NCBI GenBank assembly: GCA_963575745.1
Contig: CAUYUJ010016489.1
Coordinates: forward strand, 104,526 to 168,525
Source: Prorocentrum cordatum
Lineage: Eukaryota; Sar; Dinophyceae; Prorocentrales; Prorocentraceae
Length of the DNA: 64,000 nucleotides
Reading direction: 5' to 3'
The notes under the pieces were generated by a model. It did not search any database. It saw only the letters and a list, made by a program, of their open reading frames with translations, and was not told the origin of the DNA. A program made the position numbers and the translations under genes. This document shows positions 10,195-21,480 of this stretch, one piece after another. Within the stretch, counting starts at the first letter, position 1. Each line of letters begins with the position of its first letter.

Positions 10195-10385
10195 TCATGT
10201 TGCGCCCATCGTACTCAAGGACCACATCCCAGAAATAATTTCGAGCACCCGGAAAAGGAGTCGAAAGAGTGTCGAAACGGTGTCGGACAAGTGTCTCCTA
10301 GGGCCTGACACGCGAAGACACTCGGAAATTTCGGTACTTCTGATGCTCGAAACTCTTCCTGGTGATCCAGGCTAAAATAAATAGG
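10195..10385. repeat. Dispersed repeat, family D copy 3
   Basis: CATGTTGCGCCCATCGTACT through AAATAGGAAC. The fullest copy of family D, abutting a family E element on its right. Confidence 0.7.
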
Positions 10386-10388
10386 AAC

Positions 10389-10563
10389 ATCGGGGATGGA
10401 CAGACCCCCCTTTAGTAAAACGTGGTTTAGCTAAAAAGACCCGAGGCCCAAACCTGGCGGGCGCAAGCCTGGAAAATAACGGCCACGGCGCCCTCTCGAG
10501 AACCGAAAACGGACAACTCACTAATCGACGTGTCACTGTTGGGGTATCTGTCCCCCCCCCGAG
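10389..10563. mobile_element. TIR element, family E copy 3
   Basis: Begins ATCGGGGATGGACAGACCCC. The right end is degraded into a run of C followed by GA. Confidence 0.8.
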
Positions 10564-10603
10564 AAAATCACATTTGGACGCCCAGAATGGGTACGGAAAG
10601 AGT

Positions 10604-10790
10604 GGGCACAATGCCCAACAAAAATGTTGTCCCAAACCAGCAGCGGCCGCTGTTGGGTGGGCGGCCTTCTGTCTCGAATGGACGCAGGCCGCGGCGGCGC
10701 GGACAGCGAATCCTGTTCAAAATGAGCAGGAACTGCTGTTGGGCATTGTACCCATTCTTTCCGTGCCCATTTCGTTCGTGCAGATCACAG
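10604..10790. repeat. Dispersed repeat, family G copy 1
   Basis: Contains CAGCGGCCGCTGTTGGG, GGCGCGGACAGCGAA and GCCCATT words shared with 42960-43140. CAGCGGCCGCTG is a perfect palindrome. Confidence 0.65.
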
Positions 10791-10796
10791 CTCTAA

Positions 10797-10862
10797 ACAT
10801 GTGTATACACATATATATACACATATATATGTGTAGAAAGAAAGAACGAGAGAGAGAGAGAT
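10797..10862. repeat. TA/CA microsatellite with GA tail
   Basis: ACATGTGTATACACATATAT then ATATATGTGT, followed by GAGAGAGAGAGA. The TA/CA part is self-complementary. Confidence 0.8.
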
Positions 10863-11154
10863 ATGTCTATCCCGTGATGCACCGAGGGTGGACGAGCGAG
10901 ATGGGGCAGGCACCCAGAGAAGCCACCCGTGGCTCCGGCGAGGGCACAGAGGACGAGCTTCTCGAACAGCGAGGCCGGCCGGCAAAGCCCTCCGGAAGAG
11001 GCCCGCCCTGGACCGGCAAGCTGACGGCAGCAGCCCACCTGCGGCCCCACGGGCCCCGGGACGGGGGGACATGTAAGGCCTCGGGCACGGGGGGGAGTCC
11101 GCCAGGGAAAACATTTCGGCACGCAAGCGCCGATCCTTTTGTCGGGCCCCAGCG

Positions 11155-11262
11155 GGGGCGCACCTCGGAGGCACTTCGGAGGTGCCTGCGGGCACCCCGG
11201 GAAAGGCACCTGGGAGGTGCCTGCGGGTAGCCCAGGAAAGGCACTTTGAAGGTGTTTGCGGG
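11155..11262. repeat. Short tandem of about 38-bp units
   Basis: GGTGCCTGCGGGCACCCCGG and GGTGCCTGCGGGTAGCCCAG are successive units, each with AGGAAAGGCACYTKGRAGGTG-like sequence. About 2.5 copies. Confidence 0.65.
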
Positions 11263-11445
11263 CGACTCGGCTTGGCCTGACGGGGCCTATAACTAAACAT
11301 GACGAGGCCCAATCTGCAATTTGACGCGAGCTCCAGCGGCAAACACCGAACGAAAGCTGGACCGTCAAAATCCAGGACGCGCTCGTCAAGAAACGTCGGC
11401 AAACCCGAAATCCGGCTTACTCAAGTCCTATACGTTTCTCCGACT
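11263..11445. repeat. Dispersed repeat, family H copy 2
   Basis: Same order of words as 8713-8880: TTGGCCTGACGGGGC, TTTGACGCGAGCTCC, AAAGCTGGACCGTCAAAAT. Confidence 0.65.
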
Positions 11446-11579
11446 TAGCATACACCACGAACTCCGGCTTGGGCTTCTGCATGGTATGCGCCACGGCGCC
11501 CGGTGGGGTGTAGCGCAGCATGGAGGGCCGTTGCGGTGGGGTCGCGTCGATTGGTTCTTGATCGACGCCCCCTCTAGGG

Positions 11580-11770
11580 GAGCATAAAGTTGCAAAACAT
11601 GAAAACTCGGAGGTCCGCGCGGATTTCTCGGATCGGCGCTGGGGCCCCCCGGCGACGCCTTCGGCGCCGCCCCTGGCGCGCTCCGCGCGCCATGGAGAGA
11701 GGTCCAGCGCCGATCCGGGAAATCCGCGCGGGCCTCCGAGTTGTTATGTTTATGCCACTTTTTGTTCCCC
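11580..11770. mobile_element. Foldback element, family K copy 2
   Basis: Inverted arms of about 55-60 bp, left AACTCGGAGGTCCGCGCGGA and right CGGGCCTCCGAGTTGTTATG, around a GC-rich middle with GGCGCGCTCCGCGCGCC. It ends two-thirds of a turn from the family A element that starts at 11777. Confidence 0.85.
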
Positions 11771-11776
11771 TACCCT

Positions 11777-14144
11777 CAAGTCGGGCCTGTCCCCCTACAG
11801 GGGGATATTCGACGAAAAACATCAGATACCACAAAAATTACCCTGGCGACGTACCCAACCCCTGCGCAAACGCGGGGCGCAAATAGTTTAGAACACTTTA
11901 TAAGGGGGGCAATGACGGAGCGAGGGTTACATATGTCTGCAGACGGAATTCGGGAGAGTCGCGGGACACTGGCTACAGGACAAGGACTAGATAAAGCTGA
12001 TTAGTTACAACCCCTGAGCAACAGTAGCCACTTCGAAAGCGGGGATCTCAGATCGCAGCCCCCCAGGGATGGCGAGGTCTAATTTGGGTCCGCGCGTGGC
12101 GTCACTGTGCTGGGCCCCCCAGCAGGCCTCGAAAGTGGCGACAGTTTCACGGATCGCAGCCCCCCAGGGATGGCGAGGTCTAATTTGAATCCGCGCGTCG
12201 CCCTCACTGTGCTGGGCCCCCAGCAGGCCTCGAAAATGGCGACAGTTTCACAGATCGCAGCCCCCCAGGGATGGCGAGTTCTAATTTGGGTCCGCGCGTG
12301 GCGTCACTGTGCTGGGCCCCCCAGCAGGCCTCGAAAGTGGCGACTGTGCTGGGCCCCCAGCATTTCGAAAGTGGCGACAGTTTCACAGATCGCAGCCCCC
12401 CAGGGATGGCGAGGTCTAATTTGAGTCCGCGTGGGTACCCACTGTGCTGGGCCCCCCAGCAGGCCTCGAAAGTGGCGACAGTTTCACAGATCGCAGCCCC
12501 CCAGGGATGGCGAGGTCTAATTTGGGTCCGCCCGTGGCGTCACTGTGCTGGGCCCCCCAGCAGGCCTCGAAAGTGGCGACAGTTTCACAGATCGCAGCCC
12601 CCCAGGGATGGCGAGGTCTAATTTGAATCCGCCGTGGCGTCACTGTGCTGGGCCCCCCAGCAGGCCTCGAAAGTGGCGACAGTTTCACAGATCGCAGCCC
12701 CCCAGGGATGGCGAGGTCTAATTTGAATCCGCCCGTGGCGTCACTGTGCTGGGCCCCCCAGCAGGCCTCGAAAGTGGCGACAGTTTCACAGATCGCAGCC
12801 CCCCAGGGATGGCGAGGTCTAATTTGAATCCGCCCGTGGCGTCACTGTGCTGGGCCCCCCAGCAGGCCTCGAAAGTGGCGACAGTTTCACAGATCGCAGC
12901 CCCCCAGGGATGGCGAGGTCTAATTTGAATCCGCCCGTGGCGTCACTGTGCTGGGCCCCCCAGCAGGCCTCGAAAGTGGCGACAGTTTCACAGATCGCAG
13001 CCCCCCAGGGATGGCGAGGTCTAATTTGAATCCGCCCGTGGCGTCACTGTGCTGGGCCCCCCAGCAGGCCTCGAAAGTGGCGACAGTTTCACAGATCGCA
13101 GCCCCCCAGGGATGGCGAGGTCTAATTTGAATCCGCCCGTGGCCCTCACTGTGCTGGCCCCCCCAGCAGTTTCACAGATCGCAGCCCCCCAGGGATGGCG
13201 AGGTCTAATTAATCCGCCCGGGGTTCTAATTTGCCGCCCGTGGGTCCTGTGCTGGGCCCCCCAGCAGGCCTCGAAAGTGGCGACAGTTTCACAGATCGCA
13301 GCCCCCCCAGGGATGGCGAGTCTAATTTGGGTGGCGTCACTGTGCTGGGCCCCCCAGCAGGCCTCGAAAGTGGCGACAGTTTCACAGATCGCAGCCCCCC
13401 AGGGATGGCGAGGTCTATTTGAATCCGCGCGTCGCCCTCACTGTGCTGGGCCCCGCAGCAGGCCTCGAAAATGGCGACAGTTTCACAGATCGCAGCCCCC
13501 CCAGGGATGGCGAGGTCTAATTTGAATCCGCGCGTGGCGTCACTGTGCTGGGCCCCCCAGCAGGCCTCGAAAGTGGCGACAGTTTCACAGATCGCAGCCC
13601 CCCAGGGATGGCGAGGTCTAATTTGAATCCGCGCGTGGCGTCACTGTGCTGGGCCCCCCAGCAGGCCTCGAAAGTGGCGACAGTTTCACAGATCGCAGCC
13701 CCCCAGGGATGGCGAGGTCTAATTTGAATCTGCCCGTGGCGTCACTGTGCTGGGCCCCCCAGCAGGCCTCGAAAGTGGCGACAGTTTCACAGATCGCAGC
13801 CCCCCCAGGGATGGCGAGGTCTAATTTGAATCTGCGCGTCGCCCTCACTTTGCTGGGCCCCCCAGCAGGCCTCGAAAATGGCGACAGTCTCACAGATCGC
13901 AGCCCCCCGCAGGCAAGGCAGGAAGAGGCAGGGAGGGAGGGAGGGAGGAAGGAAGGAGTGGAGACCACACTGCTCTATTCAAAACGAATACCCAACCAAG
14001 GAGGGTTGGGAATAATCAAAAAATAATCCAAACATGATCAGGGGACTATGTTTTGGGTATCTCGTGGCCCTTTTGGGGCATCTTTGAAAGTATTTGTCAT
14101 TTTTCAACGAAAATCCCCCTGTAAGGGAACAGGCCCGACTTAAG
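11777..14144. mobile_element. Family A TIR element carrying a 101-bp minisatellite
   Basis: Left end AAGTCGGGCCTGTCCCCCT; right end GGGAACAGGCCCGACTTAAG. Internal arms share AAAAATTACCCTGGCGA, ACCCAACC and GGGTTGGGAA with the element at 2801-4619. At almost 2.4 kb it is the longest family A copy; empty copies are 110-280 bp. Confidence 0.8.
12020..13915. repeat. 101-bp minisatellite, about 18 copies
   Basis: The unit contains TTTCACAGATCGCAGCCCCC, AGGGATGGCGAGGTCTAATT and GCTGGGCCCCCCAGCAGGCC. Spacing is exactly 101 bp from 12645 to 13049. Truncated and rearranged units occur at 12330-12370 and 13140-13340. GCTGGGCCCCCCAGC makes a hairpin within each unit. Confidence 0.95.
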
Positions 14145-14777
14145 CCCAAGCGTCAGCATCCGTGTCGGGACTCGACGGCGGGCGAGAGGGGGGGAAGTGA
14201 GAAGGAGAAGCAGGAGGCCCTCTCCGAAGGCGGCGGGACTTCTCCGTAATCCCTCGCGCTCTCTGAGAGGCTGTCTGCGTCTTCGGGGGAGGCTTGGAGC
14301 GCTTCTCAAAGGCCGATGGACTTCCCAGCGCTCTGAGAGGGCTCGCCCCTTCTCACTTCCCCCTAGGGGTCGCCGCCGAGGGACAACGTTGGGATTGGCT
14401 ACTGACACTTCGTGAATCCTTCAACCCTGGAGGATCGTATCGATCTAGTTAGCGCGAAGGTTCGTGGTCTTCCGATGGCGCGGGTGGTGCGATGCTGGCC
14501 GATTCCGTACCGTAGGCTGCGTTCCACCTGTCCACCTGAAGGTGGGGTCGAAGCTGCGTCAACGCGGCGCAAACCTTCTGCAACCAAATAATACAATAGC
14601 AATGCATGGCAAACGCCGTTGCCATCGGAGGCGTACGTTCCGGGACAGCATGATCATGGAAGCAATCGGATGTCCATGTGTGCTACCTCTGCGCATGTCG
14701 TGGTTAGCATTGCTGGGCCCGTTCCCTGTATCATTGTACGGTGTGAACAATGAATATTCCGTCCCCCCGCCTACTGT
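14145..14777. other. No gene seen
   Basis: Non-repetitive except for AGAGGG/CTCTCC words at 14180-14350 that are partly self-complementary. An open frame at 14464-14811 (plus) has no recognisable features. Confidence 0.4.
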
Positions 14778-14939
14778 CAGGTCGGGCCTGTTCCCCTACA
14801 GGCCAATTTAGGACGAAACATAACAAATAGCCAGAAAACGCTCTAACACAGTCAAACAGCATGAGAACAAAAAACCGTCCCCATCCTATGATTTCAATAT
14901 GTTTGAATATTCCCCCTGTAGGGGGACAGGCCCGACGTG
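14778..14939. mobile_element. Family A TIR element, copy 4
   Basis: Left CAGGTCGGGCCTGTTCCCCT; right CCCTGTAGGGGGACAGGCCC then GACGTGA. Empty 160-bp copy. Confidence 0.8.
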
Positions 14940-15167
14940 AGCCTGCTGCACTCCTCCGTTCCCCCCCTGCGTTCTCCTGGGTGCCCTCGGGCGCGACGGG
15001 CGGTGCAGAGGGAGGCACGGGACACGAGGCCTTAGGGGGAAGGAGAGAGAGAGAGAGAGCACGGGAGGAGCCCGAGAGCGGCAGGGCACGGGCAGGCCGC
15101 AGAGAGGATCGGCCAGGGGCGGCCCCTCCGGACGCCCGCGCTCGCGAGCGGCCCCGTCCGAGGAGTG

Positions 15168-15292
15168 GGCATCGCTCGGACGTCCATTCCCTGTGCTTGT
15201 TTCGGTTTCGTGCGTGGTGTTTTCGCCAAATGATCAAGGATGCTCCTCGAGGGTCCTCGCCGAAGGAAAAATGCACGCGTCCTAGCGATGCC
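15168..15292. mobile_element. TIR element, family B copy 4
   Basis: Starts GGGCATCGCTCGGACGTCC and ends GCGTCCTAGCGATGCC. Full-length form at 125 bp, useful as the reference copy. Confidence 0.85.
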
Positions 15293-15639
15293 GAGAGGCG
15301 TCGAGCACGAGCCGAGGGGTCGCGGCAGCGGCAGCGGCACCCCTCGGCCCAGGACGGCGCGGCGGCGGCGGCGAGCCGGCCGCACGCCTGCTGGTCCGCC
15401 GCGGTCGCGAAGGGGCTGCCCCCCAGCGGTGCCGCGAAGCCGCGCGTGGTCAGCGGCGTGCGTGCGCCGGCGGGGGCGGCGTGTGCGGCTCCGAACGGCG
15501 GCGCCGCGATCTGGCGTTCTCGTTTTCTTTGCTATGCCCAGCTCCCAGCACGAACGCCCGCACGCCCTTCGGCGTCGCGGCAGCGCGCGCCGAGGCGCGG
15601 GCGCAGAGCAGGTCGAGAGAGAGCGAGCGACGCGCGCGG

Positions 15640-15692
15640 ACCAGAACACGCACGCGCACGCACGCATGCACGCGCACGCACGCACGCGCGCG

Positions 15693-15760
<68 letters not shown>

Positions 15761-15800
15761 CACACACACACATGCATACATGCACACACACACACTTGTG
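15640..15800. repeat. (CACG)n, (GCAG)n and (CA)n microsatellites
   Basis: CACGCACG-type repeats to 15690, about 17 units of GGCA at 15693-15762, then CA repeats with CATGCATACATG to 15797. Confidence 0.95.
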
Positions 15801-17590
15801 GTGATCGCGTTTGTGGTTAGCTCTCTAGCAGGAGTCTTGAAGCACACATGGCCGAGTTCACCAGTGGAAGATCCCGAGGCCACGCGCTGCATACGGACGC
15901 CCGACGTGCCTGGCCACAGAGGGGCCAATCACTGGGCATACGCCTAGCCACATGCGCATCCAACTCTAACCCAAGCATGCCTTCTTGCGTCGCTGGCAAC
16001 TGTCGGGACAAAACTCTGGGCCGCTGGCGGCCGTTCGGGACGATACGGGCACCCGCGTCGAGAGCGCCCGAAAACATCGAACCTCACCCAGCTTCCTGGT
16101 GACATTGCAGTTGTTTCAGCATACTGGGGCCTGCTTCGGGCAAGGCCTCACTGGCGCCGTGGTCCTGGTCGTCGTCGATGGTGGCCTCCTCGGCGTCGTC
16201 GTAAGCGTCGGTGTCTGCCAACATCCTCCCTCAGTCTCACTGGCCTCATCCTCCTGAGAGAATCAAGATAAGGCATTGAAGTAGTGCTGGGATGCTGCTG
16301 ACGAGCCAAACTAATTTCCGAAACCGATGGGCGTTGGCGCAAAGGCCTGCCTAACCCTGTGGCCGATCCCGGGCGGCCGGGTTCGACCTGCTCAGAACTG
16401 CCCCCCTGTGGTTGGGTGACGACCTTCCCACCGACGGCCCAGGAGGACGGGGGATGAAGAATCCAGGGAGGACTGGGAGACAAGGAGGGTGGGTAAGGCG
16501 AGGAGGGGGCGAAGGAGGAGGAGGAGGAGGAGGAACAGGGAGCAGAGGGGGAGGAGTGGGGGCACGATTGTTATGTGGCGTTCGGATGAAGAGGGACAAG
16601 GAGTGGGGGGCAACTTCCTCAACCTTCTCGTGCTCCTCCCTGTCCCCCTCCTCTCTCATGCTTCTCCTCCTGTTGCTTCTCCTCGTCATCCTCTTTCTCC
16701 TCCTCAATCATGCGTTCCCCCTCCTCCCTGCTCCCCTCGTCCCATCTGTGCCGTCGTGATACGAGATGTCACGCTTCAGTCCCAAAGACAGGCCTGCGGA
16801 GCGGCAGCGACACGTGAATTGAGCAGTCACGTGGACCATGCAGCGACATGACCGCGTATCTGCGAAGAACCACACCATGTCTAGCAACGCCCGTAACTGC
16901 CACCACCCCCTATGGGCGCTGGTGGCTTAAAACACTGTTTGCTATTCCCCCCCTATGCGTCCGTTACGGGGAGGGAAAGGGGGGGGGTCGGGTCGCCGTG
17001 GAGGGGTAATGGTAACGTCGTCGGGCCCCGCGGGGGGGGGGGGGGGGCGGGCCCGGGCGCCCCGGGCGACGACGAGGACGACGGTCGCCTCTGAAGGTCT
17101 CCAGAAGTCTCCAGGAGGTCTCTGGAGGCGCCTGGAGGACCTCGGAGTCCCTCGTAAATAACGAGGAGGACGAGCACGAGGACGAGGACGACGGCCGCAT
17201 CTGAAGGCCTCCAGAAGTCTTCAAGGCCTCAGGAGGTCTCTCGAGCCCACTGATGGCGTCCACGAGGCCCTTCGAGGCACTCGAGCCCAGGAGACGACGA
17301 CGAGGAGGACGAGTTGGAAGAGGGGAACGACGACGACGACGACGATCTGGCGTGTCTATTAGGCGCATCCACCCAGAATGTGTTTAGATACGTAAGAGAG
17401 AGCGTGATCCACCACCGCTTTACTGTGGAACATTCCACCCCTCTTCCTCTGGAAGCTGGGGTCCCCCCCCTCCGAAAATCACCCACACACACACACAGCT
17501 CGAACTCCCCCCGCCCCCCCCCCACCCCCCCTCCCCTCCCCCGGCAAAAAACCCCGTCCCCCCAACCCCTCCCGCCCCTCCCCATCTCTG
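15801..17590. other. No gene recognised; minor purine tracts
   Basis: Reading frames here are short. AGGAGG-rich sequence lies at 16500-16560 and its pyrimidine counterpart TCCTCC at 16620-16740, giving a loose inverted relationship. GAC triplets lie at 17065-17090, 17165-17200 and 17290-17350, with CTCCAGAAGTCTCCAGGAGG-type short repeats between them. Confidence 0.45.
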
Positions 17591-18698
17591 GAAAACCGGG
17601 GGGGGGGGGGTCACTACCAGTTCAAGCCCCCTCCAGTCCAGAAATAGGGGGGAGTCACGACGGGTTCGACCCCCCCCACTCATCGCCGTCCCACCACCGC
17701 CCCTCACCACCGCTTTTACCCGCTGTCCCCAGCACCACCGTCCCCACCACCACTGTCCCACTGTCCCCACTGTTCCCATCACTGACATCACTGTCCCCAC
17801 TGTCCCCACCACTGTTCCCACCACGGTCCCACTCTCCCCACTGTCCCCACTGTCCCCACCACTGCCCCACTGTCCCCACCATTGTCCCACTGTCCCCACT
17901 GTCCCCGCCGCTGTCCCAATGAGCTGTCCCACTGTTCCCATCACTGTCCCCACTGCCCCCACCACTGCCCCCACTGTACAACTGCCCATTGTCCCATCAC
18001 CGTCCGCTGTCCCCACCATCACCGCCCCCACCACCATCCCACCGTCCCCACTGTCCCCACCACTGTCACACTGTCCCCACGCCGCTGTCCCCACCACCAC
18101 CGTCCCCACCACTGCCCCACTGTCCCCACCACCACTGTCCCAGTGTCCCCACCTCTCCCACCATTATCCCCACCGGTGCCCCCACCAGTGTCTCACTGTC
18201 CCCACTGTCCCCGCAACTGTCCCCACAACTGTCCCCACCACGGTCCAACTCTCCCAATTGTCTCCGCTGTCCCAACCCACTGTCCCACTGTCCCCACTGT
18301 CCCCACCACTGCCCCCTTGTCCCCACTGCCCCCACCGCTGTCCCACTGTGCAGTCCCACTGTCCCCACTGGCCCCGCCACTGTCCCACTCTCCCCAGTCC
18401 CCGCCCACCACCTCCATCCCCACCACTGTCCCACTGTCCCCGCTGTCCCCACCACTGTCCCACTGTCCCACTATCCCCACACCACTGTCCCAGTGTCCCC
18501 TCCACTGTCCAAGCGTATCCAGGAGCGGGAATCATCTGTCGGCGGCGAGGGGAGGGGGGGTTTTCGAACCTGTAAAGACCCCCCTTTTCATGATGCGCGG
18601 GTGGGGGTGGGAGGGGGTTCGAACCCGTAGTGACCCCCTCCTGGTTTTCGAGGGGGGGGACGGATTGGAACTCCCAGTGACCCCCCCAGTTTCCCGCC
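17591..18698. mobile_element. Foldback pair (family P) bracketing a TGTCCCCAC array
   Basis: Left flank 17591-17690 and right flank 18605-18698 are inverted relatives. The left has GTCACTACCAGTTC, GCCCCCTCC and GACGGGTTCGACCCCCC. The reverse complement of the right has GTCACTGGGAGTTCC, CCAGGAGGGGGTCACTACGG and GTTCGAACCCCC. Between them lies a minisatellite. I infer an element holding a tandem array, as in the two family A cases. Confidence 0.55.
17700..18520. repeat. TGTCCCCAC/CTGTCCCACTG minisatellite
   Basis: Degenerate tandem of 9-12 bp words (CACTGTCCCCAC, CACCACTGTCCC) for about 800 bp. Pro/His/Ser-rich frames across it are repeat artefacts. Confidence 0.9.
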
Positions 18699-18979
18699 AG
18701 CAGCGGTTGAACACGTTCTTTATACGAAACTACATCTAACTTGGGAATGACTACGCTCTTTGGCCTGTGGCTCGAGAATGAGAGCGGTGCTTGGCTTACG
18801 CCCCCAGATATGGGGCGTCTAGAAGCAGGTAGACTTAGCCCAACCATCGATTCTCCAAAACTCCTTGGAGGCGGGGCTGGGGTTCGGATTTCGCCACGTG
18901 CTCCACGAATTCCGGATCTGCCCCCGCCGCCCCTCGAGTCACCCGAATCGTTGACCGGCGAGGGTCGGGTTCAGATTCC

Positions 18980-19025
18980 GCCGCAGGAGACGACCATGAC
19001 GACGACGACCACGACCACGATCACC

Positions 19026-19062
<37 letters not shown>

Positions 19063-19572
19063 CTATGACCACGACGACGACCACGACGACGACGTGAGCC
19101 GCCGCGGACGGCGACCACGAGGACCACGACAACGCTGACGACGACCTCGATTTCGGCTTTTGGGGGTCTCACGGGAGGCCCTCGTCGTCACCGCTGGATT
19201 CGCGCCGAAATTCATGTCAAAACGTACCCCAGGGGAGGTCTGGGGAGTAGCGGTATTGGTAGCTTCGTGTTTCCCAGCGGAGGCCCATCGAGGGCGTTCC
19301 CAGGGCTGTCGTGAGCCGCCGAGGACGACGACCACGGTGACCACGACGACGACCACGATGTCAAAACTTCCACAAGCCTTCGGTGGCCATCGCGGCGGGC
19401 CTCCGGTGGCCTGGGCCCCGCGGCGCGGGTGGCGGGCAACGGCGGCGTCGCCGGCCGTGGTTGTCGTCGGCCGTGGTCGTCGTCGTCGGCCTTGGCAGTG
19501 GCCGTGGCCGTGGCCGTGGCTGTGGCCGTGGCCGTGGTCGTCGTCGTCGTCGTCGTCGTCGTCGTCCTCGTG

Positions 19573-19618
<46 letters not shown>

Positions 19619-19625
19619 GGCGGCG
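18980..19625. repeat. (GAC)n then (GTC)n tracts, inverted about a 400-bp spacer
   Basis: CGA/GAC triplets run at 18990-19095 and GTC/CGT triplets at 19440-19620. The two tracts are reverse complements and could pair. The spacer has no convincing gene. Confidence 0.8.
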
Positions 19626-19759
19626 AGCTGCGCCGCGCGGTGGCGACCCGCGGCGCCTGGTCCGCGAGCGCCACCGGCGACGGCTCGGCGCGCTTTGGGG
19701 CGCTGCGCGCGCCCTCGCGGACCTGCAGCAGCGCCTCGGGGCGGGAAGGGGTGCGAGGC

Positions 19760-20274
19760 GAGGAGTCGTCCATATCCACGGATGGATATGGACAAATGGG
19801 TGACGCCCTGGAGGATGACGCCCTAGTTCCGCGTGGATATGGCTCGCCCTAGTGCCGTATGGATGACGCCCTGGACTGATGGATATGTCCATATCCACGA
19901 AAGGATGACGCCCTGGTGCCATATGGATATGGTTCGGCCCCTGGGGGCGCAAAAAGTAGTCCATACAGTCGGGCCCTTAGTGGGCCCTCAGTGGGCCTCG
20001 GGGCGGGGGGGGGTGTGCGAGGCGAGGATTTGTCCATATCCACTGCCTGGGAACTGACGTCCTGGTGCCATCTGGATAGGATATAGTTCGGCCCCTGGGG
20101 GCGCAAATATATCCATATAGTCGGGCCCTTAGTGGGCCCTTAGTGGGCCTCGGGGCGGGGGGGGGGTGCGAGGAAAGGATTTGTCCATATCCACTGCCTG
20201 GGAACTGACGTCCTGGTGCCATATGGACATAGTTGGGCCCCTGGGGGCGCAAAAAATATTCCATACAGTCGGGC
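19760..20274. repeat. Tandem of about 150-bp units
   Basis: GTTCGGCCCCTGGGGGCGCA recurs near 19932, 20086 and (as GTTGGGCCCC) 20232. Each unit also has TTGTCCATATCCACTGCC and CAGTCGGGCCCTTAGTGGGC. The last unit ends exactly where a family C element begins. Confidence 0.8.
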
Positions 20275-20476
20275 CCTTAGCGGGCTCTGGAAACGACAGG
20301 GCCGTGTTTTTAACTGGTTCCGTCGCCGTTTTTTGACCGGTTCCGGCTCCGGTTCCAATTCTGGAGCCGCTATTTTACCGTTTCCGGTCGCCGTTTTTTT
20401 GCCGTTTCCGTTTTCAAGGGACATTTTTCTGGAAACGGTGAAAAAACGGCCCTGCCGTTTCCGGGGCCCACAAAGG
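20275..20476. mobile_element. TIR element, family C copy 3
   Basis: Begins CCTTAGCGGGCTCTGGAAAC and ends TTCCGGGGCCCACAAAGG. Opposite orientation to copy 2. Confidence 0.75.
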
Positions 20477-20681
20477 TCGGGCCGTGTCATAAGGATGCGC
20501 GGTAAGGATGCCAGGGCGTTGGAAGGCCTTGTCGACACTTTACGGGCGGGGCGCAGCCAGCGAAAGCGGCCAGGGATGGGCCGAGGAGGCAAGGATGCGA
20601 GGGCACCCTTGGGAAAACTGTCCGTCCTTGCTCTGCGGGTTGACTGTGTCCACCGGCTGTGGTCCGCGAAGACCGCTCCTG
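20477..20681. repeat. Long dispersed repeat, inverted partner of 6661-6863
   Basis: GGGCCGTGTCATAAGGATGC through GACCGCTCCT mirrors 6661-6863. Together with the adjoining family C copies, the inverted pair spans about 400-450 bp, with about 13.4 kb between partners. Confidence 0.8.
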
Positions 20682-20690
20682 GGGGAACAA

Positions 20691-20870
20691 AAAGTGACGT
20701 AAAAACTCGGAGGTCCGCGCGGATTTCTCGGATCGGCGCTGATACCCCCTCCCTGGCGCGCGGAGCGCGCCAGGGGCGTTGCCGGAGGCGCCGCCGAGGG
20801 GCGCCAGCGCCGATCCGAGAAATCCGCGCGGACCTCCGAGTTGTTATGCTTATGGTACTTTTTGCGCCCC
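20691..20870. mobile_element. Foldback element, family K copy 3 (best preserved)
   Basis: Arms of about 60 bp pair almost perfectly: left GGGGAACAAAAAGTGACGTA then AACTCGGAGGTCCGCGCGGA, right GCGCGGACCTCCGAGTTGTT then ACTTTTTGCGCCCC. The loop contains the GCGCGCGGAGCGCGCC palindrome and GGCGCCGCC. Confidence 0.9.
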
Positions 20871-21034
20871 TAACTCCACCAGGCGGTGGTCTTATGGATA
20901 CATTCCCGCCCCAGAGGGGGTTTCTGCCCGGGTGCGCCAGCGAGAAGGCCACGAGAGAGGCAGCCAGTCTCGACCCTACAGTCGGGCCTAGGCCAGAAGA
21001 GCGCCCTTCACGAGCACGAGCCCCCCCGCCGGCC

Positions 21035-21351
21035 AAACACACACACACACACACATTCACGCACACACACACACACATTCACACACACACACGCAGTCAC
21101 ACACAGAACAACCAAGGGTGCCCTCCCCGAGCTGCACAAGAGCATCCAACAAACACGGGGAACACCAGGGCTCCCTCCACGAGCCGACCCCGATCCTCTA
21201 CCTCGGCCTGGCTGCACCGAAGGCGGCCCCCAGAACCGCCCTCTCCGATCTATGCGAGAGCATTGGGCCTCTGGGGAGGATCGAGCCTCACACTTCGACT
21301 GGCCACGGCGGCGGGAGCCGACGCCCACGCCGACGCCGACGCCGCCACCGC

Positions 21352-21407
<56 letters not shown>

Positions 21408-21480
21408 GCGGGGACGACGAGAACGAGGACGGCGAGAACGAGGACGACGAGAACGAGGACGAGGAGGACGACGACGACAA
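21035..21480. repeat. (CA)n at 21035-21110 and (GAC)n at 21350-21480
   Basis: CACACA with CATTCA interruptions, then CGACGACGAC with GAGAACGAGGACG interruptions. The 240 bp between them shows no clear coding signature. Confidence 0.9.

Noticed and set aside
12020-13915. CRISPR-like array
   Set aside because: Units are contiguous tandem copies without unique spacers.
12107-14026. Series of 60-residue ORFs
   Set aside because: Each is the same stretch of the 101-bp minisatellite. The period is not a multiple of 3 and there is no coding constraint.
17640-18660. tRNA-like GGTTCGAACCC words
   Set aside because: They belong to the family P flanks; no cloverleaf or anticodon arm can be built.
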